A stretch of DNA of 64,000 nt. Source: Thalassobaculum sp965228445. Its GTDB lineage: Bacteria; Pseudomonadota; Alphaproteobacteria; Thalassobaculales; Thalassobaculaceae. The translations under genes and the position numbers were made by a program. Each line of letters begins with the position of its first letter. The first letter of the stretch is position 1. Positions 56,791 through 64,000 of the stretch are shown piece by piece. The notes under the pieces are model-generated. The model saw only the letters and a list, made by a program, of their open reading frames with translations, was not told where the DNA came from and searched no databases. The stretch covers positions 4,340,001-4,404,000 of the forward strand of contig OZ245813.1 in assembly GCA_965228445.1 (NCBI GenBank), given 5' to 3'.

Positions 56791-57582
56791 TCATGCCGCC
56801 TGGCGCGGCCGCTCGTCGCGCTGCCAGCCGCTTTCGGTCCAGATCCGGGTCTCGATGCCGATCTGCCCCTCGGCATCCACATCGATGACGTTGAAGGCGT
56901 TCGGCTCGCCGCGCAGGCGGGTGGAGATCGTCGTGCCGCCATGTACGACCAGCATCTGGTGGTTGGGGTCGGCCCCCGGCAGGGTGCGGATGAACGGCAG
57001 GTGCAGGTGGCCCGCCAGCACCAGCTTGACCCGGTGGCGACGGAACAGGGCGAGGGCCGCCTTCGCCCGGCGCACCACGCGGTTCTGCAGCTTCGGCTCC
57101 GGCGCCAGGAACGGGTGGTGGCCGACGACGATGCGGACCCGGCCCTTCGGCACGGCGGCCAGGCGGCGGTCGATCCGTCCGAGCTGACTGCGGCTGATCT
57201 TGCCGTCCGCCCAGTTCAGCCGCCATTGCGCCCGGCGCACGGTATTGATCCCGACCACGGCGACCCGCTCGCCCACCCAGGTCGGCTCCAGCGCGTCGCC
57301 GATATGGCGGCGCCAGCGGCGGTAGGGATCGGCGAAGCGCTCCAGCAGGGAGTGGTAATAGGGGATGTCGTGATTGCCGGGCACCACGAAGCAGGGCGCC
57401 GACAGCTCTGAGATGAACTGGGCCGCCTCGGAGAACTCGCTGTTGCGGGCACGCAGGGTCAGGTCGCCGCTGATGATCACCAGATCGGGCTTGGCGTTCT
57501 CGATCTCCTGCCGCAGGGGATCGATCAGCCGCAGGTCGGTCTTTCCGAAATGCAGGTCGGACAGGTGGACAAGTCGGGTCAT
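56791..57582 (-). CDS. Calcineurin-like metallophosphoesterase
   Basis: 263 aa. All five metal-binding blocks are visible: HLSDLHFGK (N-terminus), SGDLTL, PGNHD, VVGHHPF and AGHLHLPF. This is the family of cyclic nucleotide phosphodiesterases and other phosphoesterases; the substrate is unknown. Its ATGA overlaps the stop of the lipid-kinase gene, indicating co-translation. Confidence 0.92.
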   Translation of the reverse strand: MTRLVHLSDLHFGKTDLRLIDPLRQEIENAKPDLVIISGDLTLRARNSEFSEAAQFISELSAPCFVVPGNHDIPYYHSLLERFADPYRRWRRHIGDALEPTWVGERVAVVGINTVRRAQWRLNWADGKISRSQLGRIDRRLAAVPKGRVRIVVGHHPFLAPEPKLQNRVVRRAKAALALFRRHRVKLVLAGHLHLPFIRTLPGADPNHQMLVVHGGTTISTRLRGEPNAFNVIDVDAEGQIGIETRIWTESGWQRDERPRQAA

Positions 57583-58526
57583 GCCATCTCCGCGTGTTTC
57601 TCCTTCGGACGGGCGGTGGCCGCCTCGGTTGCCTGCGGCGCGCGGATGACCCGCAGCGCCCGGTGGCGGATCCGGTACTCCACCGGCAGGTCGAGCAGCA
57701 GGATCTCGCCGTCGTTCAGCACCCGGACCTGCTTGCGGTCGCTGGTGACGGTCGCCGCCCGGATCCGCTCGGCCGTGAGTTCAGGATCTGCCCGCCAGCG
57801 TCCCATCAGCGCCTTGGCCGCCAGCGACAGCAGCTTGCCCGGCGATGGGCTCCGCAGGGCGTAGAGGCCGAGAAAGCCGCTGTCGAGCTCGGTGCGGACG
57901 AACAGACGGCCGGGCTGGTCGACGTAGTCGCCGACCGCCACTGTCAGGTGCCGGGTGTGCAGCGAGACCTGCTTCGGGTCGGAGATCGACACCTCGACCG
58001 CCGGGTCGCGGTCCATGGTCTGGAACAGATGGGCGATCACCCGGGCCCAGCGCACCGGGTTGAGCCGGCCGCGCCAGTGCTCGCGCTGCCGGGCGAGACG
58101 CGACGCGAAGCCGATCACCGAGCTGCACATGAAGGAGTGGCCGTTCACCTCGCCGATATCGATCTCGACCGCTTCGCCCTTGGACAGCACCGCGATCGCG
58201 CCGTCGATGGTCTGCGGAATGCCGAGATCCTGGGACAGGTGGTTCAGGGTACCGGCCGGCAGGATGCCCAGGGTCTTGTCCGATCCCGCGACCCGGCGGG
58301 CGGCGGCGTTGACCGTCCCGTCGCCGCCGGCGACGACGACGAGCTCGGCCGGCTTGCCGATCGCCTGGTCGACCAGCTCGGCGAGCTCGGAGGGATCGCC
58401 GGTCAGCAGCTCGACCTCGATGCCGGTGGCGCGGATCTTCTCGGCGATGTCCTGCGGCGTGATCGATGCGTCCAGCAGGCTGCCGGCCTTCGGGTTCACG
58501 ATCAGCGTGGCGGTGCGTGGCGGCAT
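57579..58526 (-). CDS. Diacylglycerol-kinase family lipid kinase
   Basis: 315 aa. It has the motif LIVNPKAGSLLDASIT at the N-terminus, the nucleotide-binding GGDGTVNAAARRV (about 88-100), and LPAGTLNHLSQDLGIP. These cytosolic or membrane-associated kinases phosphorylate diacylglycerol, sphingoid bases or related lipids. It overlaps the phosphoesterase gene by 4 bp, suggesting the two may act on the same lipid or nucleotide signal, which is an inference. Confidence 0.9.
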   Translation of the reverse strand: MPPRTATLIVNPKAGSLLDASITPQDIAEKIRATGIEVELLTGDPSELAELVDQAIGKPAELVVVAGGDGTVNAAARRVAGSDKTLGILPAGTLNHLSQDLGIPQTIDGAIAVLSKGEAVEIDIGEVNGHSFMCSSVIGFASRLARQREHWRGRLNPVRWARVIAHLFQTMDRDPAVEVSISDPKQVSLHTRHLTVAVGDYVDQPGRLFVRTELDSGFLGLYALRSPSPGKLLSLAAKALMGRWRADPELTAERIRAATVTSDRKQVRVLNDGEILLLDLPVEYRIRHRALRVIRAPQATEAATARPKEKHAEMA

Positions 58527-58570
58527 CGGCGTCTAACTCGGAGTTGTGACGGGCTCGCCGACACAACGCC

Positions 58571-60583
58571 TCACGCCCGGCTCGGTTCCGCCGTCGGCGC
58601 CGGCCGCGGCCGGCGATGCGGCAGCAGCAGAAGGATGAACAGCACCGGGGCGCCGATCAGCGCGCTGAGCAGCCCGGCCGGGATCTGCCAGGGAAAATGC
58701 ACCGTGCGGCCGAGCAGGTCGGCCGTCACCATCACCGCCGCCCCCAAGAGGGCGGCCGCAGCGAGCTGCGGCAGGCAGCGCGCGAACCCGAGCCGGCGGG
58801 CCATATGCGGCGCCATCAGCCCGACGAAGCTGAGAGGGCCGACGATCAGCGTCGCCGTCGCCGTCAGCAGCCCGGCGCCGCACAGGACCAGCAAAGCGCT
58901 GCGTTCCACCGGGATACCCAGGGCGCGGGCATGGGCGGCGCCGAGGCTGAGATGGTCGAGCTGGCGGGCCAGTACCGGCAGAACCGGCAGCATGGCGAGG
59001 GCGATCGCGACGGCGACGCTCGCGCCGACGGCATCGACCCGGTAGGTCGAGCCGGCCATCCAGCCCATCAGCAGCAGGGCGCGCGGATCGCCGGTCGCGG
59101 TCACCGCCGAGAGCAGGGCCATCAGAAAGGCCGCGAGGGCCACGCCGGTCAGCAGCGCCTGGTTTCCGCCCAGCCCGCGCCGGCGGACGCCCAGCAGCAG
59201 GATGCCCAGCGTGGCCATCGCCCCCAGGGCGGCGAAGCCGGTCAGGGCGATCTGTCCCGGGGCGGTCAGCACGAACAGGGCGGCGAGCAGACCGACCGCG
59301 CTGCCCGCACTGACCCCGAGCACTTCCGGGCTCGCCATCGGGTTGCGGGTCAGGCGCTGCAGCATCACGCCGGCGACCGCCAGCATGGCACCGGCGGCCA
59401 GAGCGCCGGCGATCCGCGGCAGGCGCCAGGGGAGGAAGGGGTCCAGCCCGCGGCCGACCTCGACGACCCAGGCACCGTCGAGGTCGCGGCCGATGACCAG
59501 GGCGGCCAGAGCCAGCGCGCAGACGACGACGGCGGGGACGATCAGCCAGACAGACGGGATCCGGCGCAGCGTGGTCGCGCGGGCCCCGGGTTGCGGCTGG
59601 GTCGCGCGCAGGCGGCGTGCCAGGATGAACAGGGCCGGGGCGCCCAGCATCGCGGTGACGGCGCCGGTCGGCAGGAACAGGCCGGTGGCGCCGGTCAGCA
59701 TCTGCAGGACCTGGTCGGTGGCGGTGAGCAGCAGCGCGCCCACCAGCGGTGCCGCGATCATGCGGGAGACGAGCCGGCGCGCACCGAGGGCGCGGGCGAT
59801 GCTCGGAGCGGCCAGGCCCAGGAAGCCGATCACCCCCACGGCGCTGACCGTGAAGCCTGCCAGGGCGACGGCGACCGCCAGGGCGGCGGCCCGCACCAGC
59901 GCGATCCGCACGCCCAGTCCGCGCGCCGCCTCGTCGAGCTGCAGCAGGACCAGCGGCCGCGCCAGCAGACCGGCGGCCAGGCCGGCGACGGCGAGACGCG
60001 GCAACAGGTCGAGGGCGGGCCGCCAGTCCTGCTGGCTGAGCGACCCGCTGCCCCAGACGAACAGCCCCGAGAGCCGGTACTCGTTCAGCAGGGCCAGGGT
60101 GGTGGTCGCGGCCCCCAGGTAGAAGCCGACGACCAGGCCGCCCAGCACCACGGCGAGGGGGGCGAAGCGGAACCGTCCGGCGATCAGGAAGACCAGCCCC
60201 ACCGCCAGGAACCCGCCGGACAGGGCCACGATGTCGCGACTCCAGCCGAGCAGCGCCGGCAGGTAGAGGGTGGCGGCGGCGATGGCGAATCCGGCCCCGG
60301 CCTCTACGCCGATGGTCGAGGGCGAGGCCAGCGGATTGCGCATCACCTGCTGGAACAGGGTGCCCGACAGTCCCAGGGCGGCCCCGCAGAGCAGACCGAT
60401 GCACAGGCGCGGCAGGCGGCTGTAGGCCATCACCATGGCCTCGACGTCGCGCGGCTCCGGCGCGAGCAGTCGCCCGAGGCCCAGCGCGGTCAGGTCGGGA
60501 CCGAGATTGGCGGCGGTCAGGCCGGCGGCCAGCAGCGCCATCGCCACCAGCCAGAAGGGGAGGCCGGGTCTTGCGTCAGGCAT
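58571..60583 (-). CDS. fhuB: Fused FecCD-type permease, FhuB-like, for iron-siderophore uptake
   Basis: 670 aa with two tandem FecCD permease domains, each with about ten helices. The motif MRNPLASPSTIGVEAGAGF in domain 1 is mirrored by TRNPMASPEVLGVSAGSAVG in domain 2. The length equals FhuB (about 660). ATG 60583 is chosen because the first domain starts there; the open frame continues upstream only through the antisense-like frame of the binding-protein gene, which it overlaps by 8 bp. Confidence 0.92.
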   Translation of the reverse strand: MPDARPGLPFWLVAMALLAAGLTAANLGPDLTALGLGRLLAPEPRDVEAMVMAYSRLPRLCIGLLCGAALGLSGTLFQQVMRNPLASPSTIGVEAGAGFAIAAATLYLPALLGWSRDIVALSGGFLAVGLVFLIAGRFRFAPLAVVLGGLVVGFYLGAATTTLALLNEYRLSGLFVWGSGSLSQQDWRPALDLLPRLAVAGLAAGLLARPLVLLQLDEAARGLGVRIALVRAAALAVAVALAGFTVSAVGVIGFLGLAAPSIARALGARRLVSRMIAAPLVGALLLTATDQVLQMLTGATGLFLPTGAVTAMLGAPALFILARRLRATQPQPGARATTLRRIPSVWLIVPAVVVCALALAALVIGRDLDGAWVVEVGRGLDPFLPWRLPRIAGALAAGAMLAVAGVMLQRLTRNPMASPEVLGVSAGSAVGLLAALFVLTAPGQIALTGFAALGAMATLGILLLGVRRRGLGGNQALLTGVALAAFLMALLSAVTATGDPRALLLMGWMAGSTYRVDAVGASVAVAIALAMLPVLPVLARQLDHLSLGAAHARALGIPVERSALLVLCGAGLLTATATLIVGPLSFVGLMAPHMARRLGFARCLPQLAAAALLGAAVMVTADLLGRTVHFPWQIPAGLLSALIGAPVLFILLLLPHRRPRPAPTAEPSRA

Positions 60584-61502
60584 GGTCGCGCTCGAACGCC
60601 TCCAGCAGACGGGCGAGGCGGGTGGCGGCGGGCAGCGTGCCGAAGGCCAGGACGTTGGGGAACCGGCGGACCCGGTCGGCGCGCACGAAGGGCAGGCCCC
60701 GCCACAGCGGACTGCCCGCCAGGGTCGCCTCGACGTCCGGCGGCACCGGGTCGAACACCAGGACCCGGGCGTCCTCGATCTCCACCAGCCGCTCGATCCC
60801 CACGGTGGCGAAGCCCCAGCCGTTGGTCGGCCCGGGCCAGCCGTTGCGCAGGCCGAGCCGGTCGAGCGTGTCCTGGATGATGCCGTTGTCGCCATAGATG
60901 CGGACATGCCGGGCGTCGATGAAGTGCATCGGCACGACGGGCAGGTCGCGCAGGCGGGTGAGCCGGTCCCGGGTGGCCGCCAACTCGGACTCGGTCTCCG
61001 CGATGAGCCGTTCCGCCGCCGCCCGGCGATCGGACAGCGCGCCCAGGTGCCGCGTCGCCTCCAGGATGTTGGGCCAGGGGGAGGCGCCCACCGCGTGAAT
61101 GGGGAAGGACTCCACCGGGGCAATCAGTTCGAGCTGATGACGCACGCCCTCCAGGTACGGCGTGGAGAGGATCAGATCGGGCGCGAGCCGCGACAGGGAC
61201 TCCATGTTCGGCTCGCGCGCCAGCCCGAGATTGGCGACGCCCGGCGGCAGCGGCGGCTCGACCGTCCAGGTCTCCCAGTACGGCACCTGGGCGATGGCGG
61301 CGAGGTCGGCGCCGAGTGCAATCAGGGTCTGGGCGAGCCCGTGGTCCAGCGAGACGAAGCGGGGCCCGGAAGCGGCCCGGGCCGGTCTGGTCCAGGCGGG
61401 CGTGCAGGCCGCGGCGGCGAGGGTCGCCAGCAGATGGCGCCGCGTCAGACGATGCCCCGTGCCGCCGACCAAGGGCTTACAGAACACCGGCTTACAGAAC
61501 AT
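60576..61502 (-). CDS. fhuD: FhuD-like periplasmic iron-siderophore binding protein
   Basis: 308 aa. The N-terminus carries LTRRHLLATLAAAACTPAW, a twin-arginine-type leader typical of FhuD. The mature protein shows the family motifs LDHGLAQTLIALGADLAAIA and NLGLAREPNMESLSRLAPD. It delivers a siderophore to FhuB. The first bases are a 15-bp tandem duplication (TGTTCTGTAAGCC units) that overlaps the stop codon of fhuC, so the true start may be later than ATG 61502. Confidence 0.85.
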   Translation of the reverse strand: MFCKPVFCKPLVGGTGHRLTRRHLLATLAAAACTPAWTRPARAASGPRFVSLDHGLAQTLIALGADLAAIAQVPYWETWTVEPPLPPGVANLGLAREPNMESLSRLAPDLILSTPYLEGVRHQLELIAPVESFPIHAVGASPWPNILEATRHLGALSDRRAAAERLIAETESELAATRDRLTRLRDLPVVPMHFIDARHVRIYGDNGIIQDTLDRLGLRNGWPGPTNGWGFATVGIERLVEIEDARVLVFDPVPPDVEATLAGSPLWRGLPFVRADRVRRFPNVLAFGTLPAATRLARLLEAFERDHA

Positions 61503-62271
61503 AGGTGACCGGTCGCCCGCTGGTCGGGTGGGGGAAGACGCCCATGGGAACGCCGTAGAGGGCCTCCAGCCGCTCGGGATGCATCAGCTCGTCCGGCGCG
61601 CCCTCGGCGGCGAGGTGGCCCTGGGACAGCACGACCAGCCGGTCGCAGAACCGGGCGGCGATGTTCAGGTCGTGCAGGATCACCACGACCGAGCGGCCAT
61701 GCTCGGTGGCCTGGCGGCGCACGAAGCGCATCACGTCGATCTGCTGGGCGACATCGAGCGCCGAAATCGGTTCGTCCAGCAGCAGGCAGGCGGCGTCCTG
61801 CGCCACCAGCATCGCCAGGAAGGCGCGCTGCCGCTCGCCGCCGGACAGGGTGTCGACCAGGCGGTCGGCGAAGGGGAGGAGATTGGCGGTCGCCAGAGCG
61901 GCTTCGGTCTTCTGCCGGTCGCGCTCGCCGGAGCGTCCGAACGGGCCGTGCCAGGGATAACGGCCGAGGGCGGCCAACTCGCGCACCGTCAGCCCGTCGG
62001 TGTCGGGCGTGTGCTGCGGCAGATAGGCGAGCGACCGGGCGAGGCGGCGCGGCACATGGGCGGCGAGCGGGGTGCCGAACAGCGCGATCTCGCCGCTGTC
62101 GGGCACCATCTGGCGCGCCAGGATCTTCATCAGCGTCGACTTGCCCGAACCGTTATGGCCGAGCAGCCCGGTCACCGCGCCCGCGGGCAGGTCCAGGGTC
62201 AGCGGGTGCAGGACCTGACGGTCGCCGATCCGCAGCCCGACCTCGCGCAGCGAGAAGGCCGGCTCGGTCAC
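61492..62271 (-). CDS. fhuC: FhuC-like ATP-binding protein for iron-siderophore uptake
   Basis: 259 aa. It has Walker A GHNGSGKST (near 38), signature LSGGERQRAF (about 137) and Walker B ACLLLDEP. It powers the FhuB-like permease. GTG 62271 is chosen because it overlaps the esterase stop as GTGA and gives the normal FhuC length. The frame is open further upstream through the esterase gene but without similarity. Confidence 0.92.
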   Translation of the reverse strand: MTEPAFSLREVGLRIGDRQVLHPLTLDLPAGAVTGLLGHNGSGKSTLMKILARQMVPDSGEIALFGTPLAAHVPRRLARSLAYLPQHTPDTDGLTVRELAALGRYPWHGPFGRSGERDRQKTEAALATANLLPFADRLVDTLSGGERQRAFLAMLVAQDAACLLLDEPISALDVAQQIDVMRFVRRQATEHGRSVVVILHDLNIAARFCDRLVVLSQGHLAAEGAPDELMHPERLEALYGVPMGVFPHPTSGRPVTYVL

Positions 62272-63176
62272 GATCCGCTCGCCTGGACGGCGAAGGCGGC
62301 CTGCACGGCGCGGTTCACGGCAACCGGCAGCACCGACATGTGGTTCTCGCCGGCATAGCTCTCGAAGCTGGCGGCGTCTTCGCGGCCGGCCAGGGCGTTG
62401 ATCTCGCCGGCCCACTCCCGGGCCATCCCCAGGGTGCGGATCTTGCTCAGATGCTCGCGCCGGGCCTCGGCGTCCTCGCGTCCGCGCTGGAACGGGGCGA
62501 GCTCGGCACTCTCGTACTCGCCGGCCGACAGCAGCACACGCCCGGCGAAGCCGCGCCAGTCGGCCGCACTCATGGCGTCCCGGCTACGGGCGATGACCGT
62601 GTCCTCCCAGTAGATCGCCGGGCTCGCCGCGACCCAGGTCCGGAACGCCGTCGGACGGCGGAACAGGACGTAGAGCGCGAACAGCCCGCCGAAGGAATGG
62701 CCGAACAGGGTCTGGCGGCTGCGGTCGATGGGGAAGCGGGCTTGCAGCATCGGCTTCAGTGCGTCTTCGATGAAGCTCAGAAACTCCTCGCCGCCGCCGG
62801 TGCGCACCTCCGGCCCGCCATCATGGAACGGCGGATAGGCCTGGCCCGGCGGCGGGCTCAGGTCCCAGGAGCGGCGCAGCGGATCGTAGGCGTCGTCGGT
62901 CGGGTAGCCGATGGCGACGACCATGCCGTGGGTGACGTTGGTGCCCTTGGGATAGGACGCCTGGGCCCGCACCGCATCGACGGCGGTGGCGAAGACGGCG
63001 TTGCCGTCGACCATGTACAGCACCGGCCAGCCGGCCTCGGGCGCCTCGCCCGGCGGGGTGTAGACGAAGACCCGGTGCGGCGCCGGTGCGTCGGGACCGG
63101 GCTGGGCGATGTCGAAAACGGTGGTGCCCGGCATGGAAGCCGGGCACCGCGTCTCCAGGATGGTGAGGTCGGCCAT
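62268..63176 (-). CDS. Alpha/beta hydrolase of the siderophore-esterase (Fes/IroE-like) type
   Basis: 302 aa. The catalytic Ser is in LFGHSFGGLFALYVLF (about residue 165), with the typical IroE-like context WPVLYMVDGNAVFATAVDAV and HGMVVAIGYPTDDAYDPLRR. Members hydrolyse ester bonds of ferric siderophores to release iron in the cytoplasm or periplasm. No signal peptide is evident. It lies between the TonB receptor and the FhuC gene, which supports siderophore processing. Confidence 0.85.
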   Translation of the reverse strand: MADLTILETRCPASMPGTTVFDIAQPGPDAPAPHRVFVYTPPGEAPEAGWPVLYMVDGNAVFATAVDAVRAQASYPKGTNVTHGMVVAIGYPTDDAYDPLRRSWDLSPPPGQAYPPFHDGGPEVRTGGGEEFLSFIEDALKPMLQARFPIDRSRQTLFGHSFGGLFALYVLFRRPTAFRTWVAASPAIYWEDTVIARSRDAMSAADWRGFAGRVLLSAGEYESAELAPFQRGREDAEARREHLSKIRTLGMAREWAGEINALAGREDAASFESYAGENHMSVLPVAVNRAVQAAFAVQASGS

Positions 63177-63183
63177 CAGCCGC

Positions 63184-64000
63184 TTACCACCGGTAGGTCA
63201 GGCTGCCGATCACCACCCGGCCGCGGCCGCGATAGCAGTAGCCGCTCTCGCAGGTGATGTGCTCCTCGTCGGTGAGGTTGGTCGCACTCACGCCGATCGA
63301 CGCGCCCGGGGCGAGCATGTCCAGATCGTAGCTGATCCGGGCATCGAACATCGTCACCGCGTCGTTCTTGTTGGTGTTGGCGCTGTCGTCGTAGGTCTCG
63401 CCGAGATAGCGGGCACCGGCCCCCAGCTCCAGGCCGGCGAGCGTGCCGGAGGTGAAGCTGTAGTTGCCCCAGACCGAGGCCATGTGCTCGGCCACGCCGA
63501 TCGGCACATTGCCCTCGTTGCCGTCGTTGTTCTTGGTGATCTCGGCATCGATGTAGGAATAGCCGGCGACCAGGTCGATGTTGTCGTTCAGCTTCATCGC
63601 CGCCTCCAGTTCCAGGCCACGCGAGCGCTGCTCGCCGGTCTGAACCTGGTTGGTCGCGTTGTTCGGGTCGCGGGTCTTCACGTTGGTCTGCACCAGGTTG
63701 TACAGGCTCACGGTGTAGATGCTGTCGCGGCCCGGGGGCTGGTACTTCAGGCCGATCTCGTACTGCTCGCCTTCGGTCGGCTCGAACGCGTCGCCATTGG
63801 CGTCGGTGCCGAAGTCGGGCGTGAAGGAGGTGGCGTAGCTGGCATAGGGCGCGAAGCCGCTGTCGAACAGGTAGAGCAGCCCGGCGCTGCCGGTGGTCGC
63901 GCTGTTCTCGCCGTCGGTGACGCCGCCGGTCAGGTTGTTGGTGGTCTCCTTCTCGGCCTTGTCGTGCCGCAGACCGCCGCTGAACCGCCAGCCGCCCCAT
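63184..64000 (-). CDS. TonB-dependent siderophore receptor, C-terminal part (5' end outside window)
   Basis: 272 C-terminal residues are visible. FAPYASYATSFTPDFG, then GLKYQPPG and NLVQTNVKTRDP belong to the beta-barrel of ferric-siderophore receptors. The protein ends in SLTYRW, with the outer-membrane C-terminal aromatic residue. A Cys pair (CESGYCYRGRGR) near the C-terminus is like FhuA/FpvA relatives. The plug domain and signal peptide lie outside. It is the first visible gene of the uptake operon. Confidence 0.92.
   Translation of the reverse strand, partial: WGGWRFSGGLRHDKAEKETTNNLTGGVTDGENSATTGSAGLLYLFDSGFAPYASYATSFTPDFGTDANGDAFEPTEGEQYEIGLKYQPPGRDSIYTVSLYNLVQTNVKTRDPNNATNQVQTGEQRSRGLELEAAMKLNDNIDLVAGYSYIDAEITKNNDGNEGNVPIGVAEHMASVWGNYSFTSGTLAGLELGAGARYLGETYDDSANTNKNDAVTMFDARISYDLDMLAPGASIGVSATNLTDEEHITCESGYCYRGRGRVVIGSLTYRW

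Noticed and set aside
58616..60880. A 754-codon open frame antisense to fhuB
   Set aside because: The product is Gln/Arg/Gly-rich with no domain features, as expected for the complement of a membrane-protein gene.
58571..61123. Possible 850-residue fused binding-protein/permease
   Set aside because: The N-terminal 180 codons are the wrong frame of the FhuD-like gene; the permease starts at 60583.

Overview
The window is high-GC chromosomal DNA that looks alphaproteobacterial, probably a free-living (marine or soil) member of Rhodospirillales. The gene content supports this: adjacent serC and serA, a HisZ-type ATP phosphoribosyltransferase subunit next to purA, rpoH next to an RluD-type gene, glyQ/glyS followed by pyruvate phosphate dikinase, and small CCCGGACTTG-type palindromes between genes. 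This placement is inferred from gene content; no rRNA or tRNA gene was seen. Both window ends cut a gene: an SAF-type oxidoreductase on the left and a TonB-dependent receptor on the right.

Left part (1-14000): a GntR/FCD regulator, a PhyH-type dioxygenase and an NAD-dependent oxidoreductase form a small catabolic operon, headed by a perfect 30-bp palindrome that is the likely operator. Next come a type II NADH dehydrogenase, an ExoD-family membrane protein, a coupled pair of envelope-stress genes (a 54-aa YqaE/Pmp3 protein and a BON-MscS mechanosensitive channel), a complete oligopeptide/dipeptide ABC transporter with a fused double ATPase, and a large chemoreceptor directly upstream of it.

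Middle (14000-36000): housekeeping genes (serC, serA, rluD, rpoH, purA, hisZ) surround a 5.1-kb gene for a 1701-residue secreted repeat protein. That protein has a DUF4347-like N-domain, nine Ig-like repeats, a Gly/Pro/Thr linker and an RTX calcium-binding array. Its upstream region is strikingly AT-rich and no type I secretion genes are nearby. Between rpoH and purA sits a conserved-looking pair: a membrane-anchored kinase-like protein with its catalytic aspartate replaced, and a small multi-pass membrane protein. A beta-oxidation-type operon (SDR, long acyl-CoA dehydrogenase, 3-hydroxyacyl-CoA dehydrogenase) is followed by a divergent heme-peroxidase-family gene that lacks the expected proximal histidine.

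Right part (36000-64000): glyQ-glyS, ppdK, an isochorismatase-like hydrolase, a NUDIX hydrolase, an altronate/galactarate-dehydratase-type enzyme, a MarR-GNAT fusion with its own palindrome, two EamA exporters, an SDR + MaoC-type dehydratase pair, a DUF3108 protein, an osmoregulated periplasmic glucan cluster (opgH with two OpgG/OpgD paralogues), a phosphoesterase + lipid kinase pair, and a ferric-siderophore uptake operon (TonB receptor, esterase, FhuC-, FhuD- and fused FhuB-type proteins).

Repeated palindromes are a notable feature. Several intergenic gaps carry hairpins with a CTTGN/NCAAG loop and arms of 7 to 17 bp. One gap carries a larger composite palindrome with CCTTCGACA arms. Many lie downstream of genes or between convergent genes, so they may double as transcript ends.
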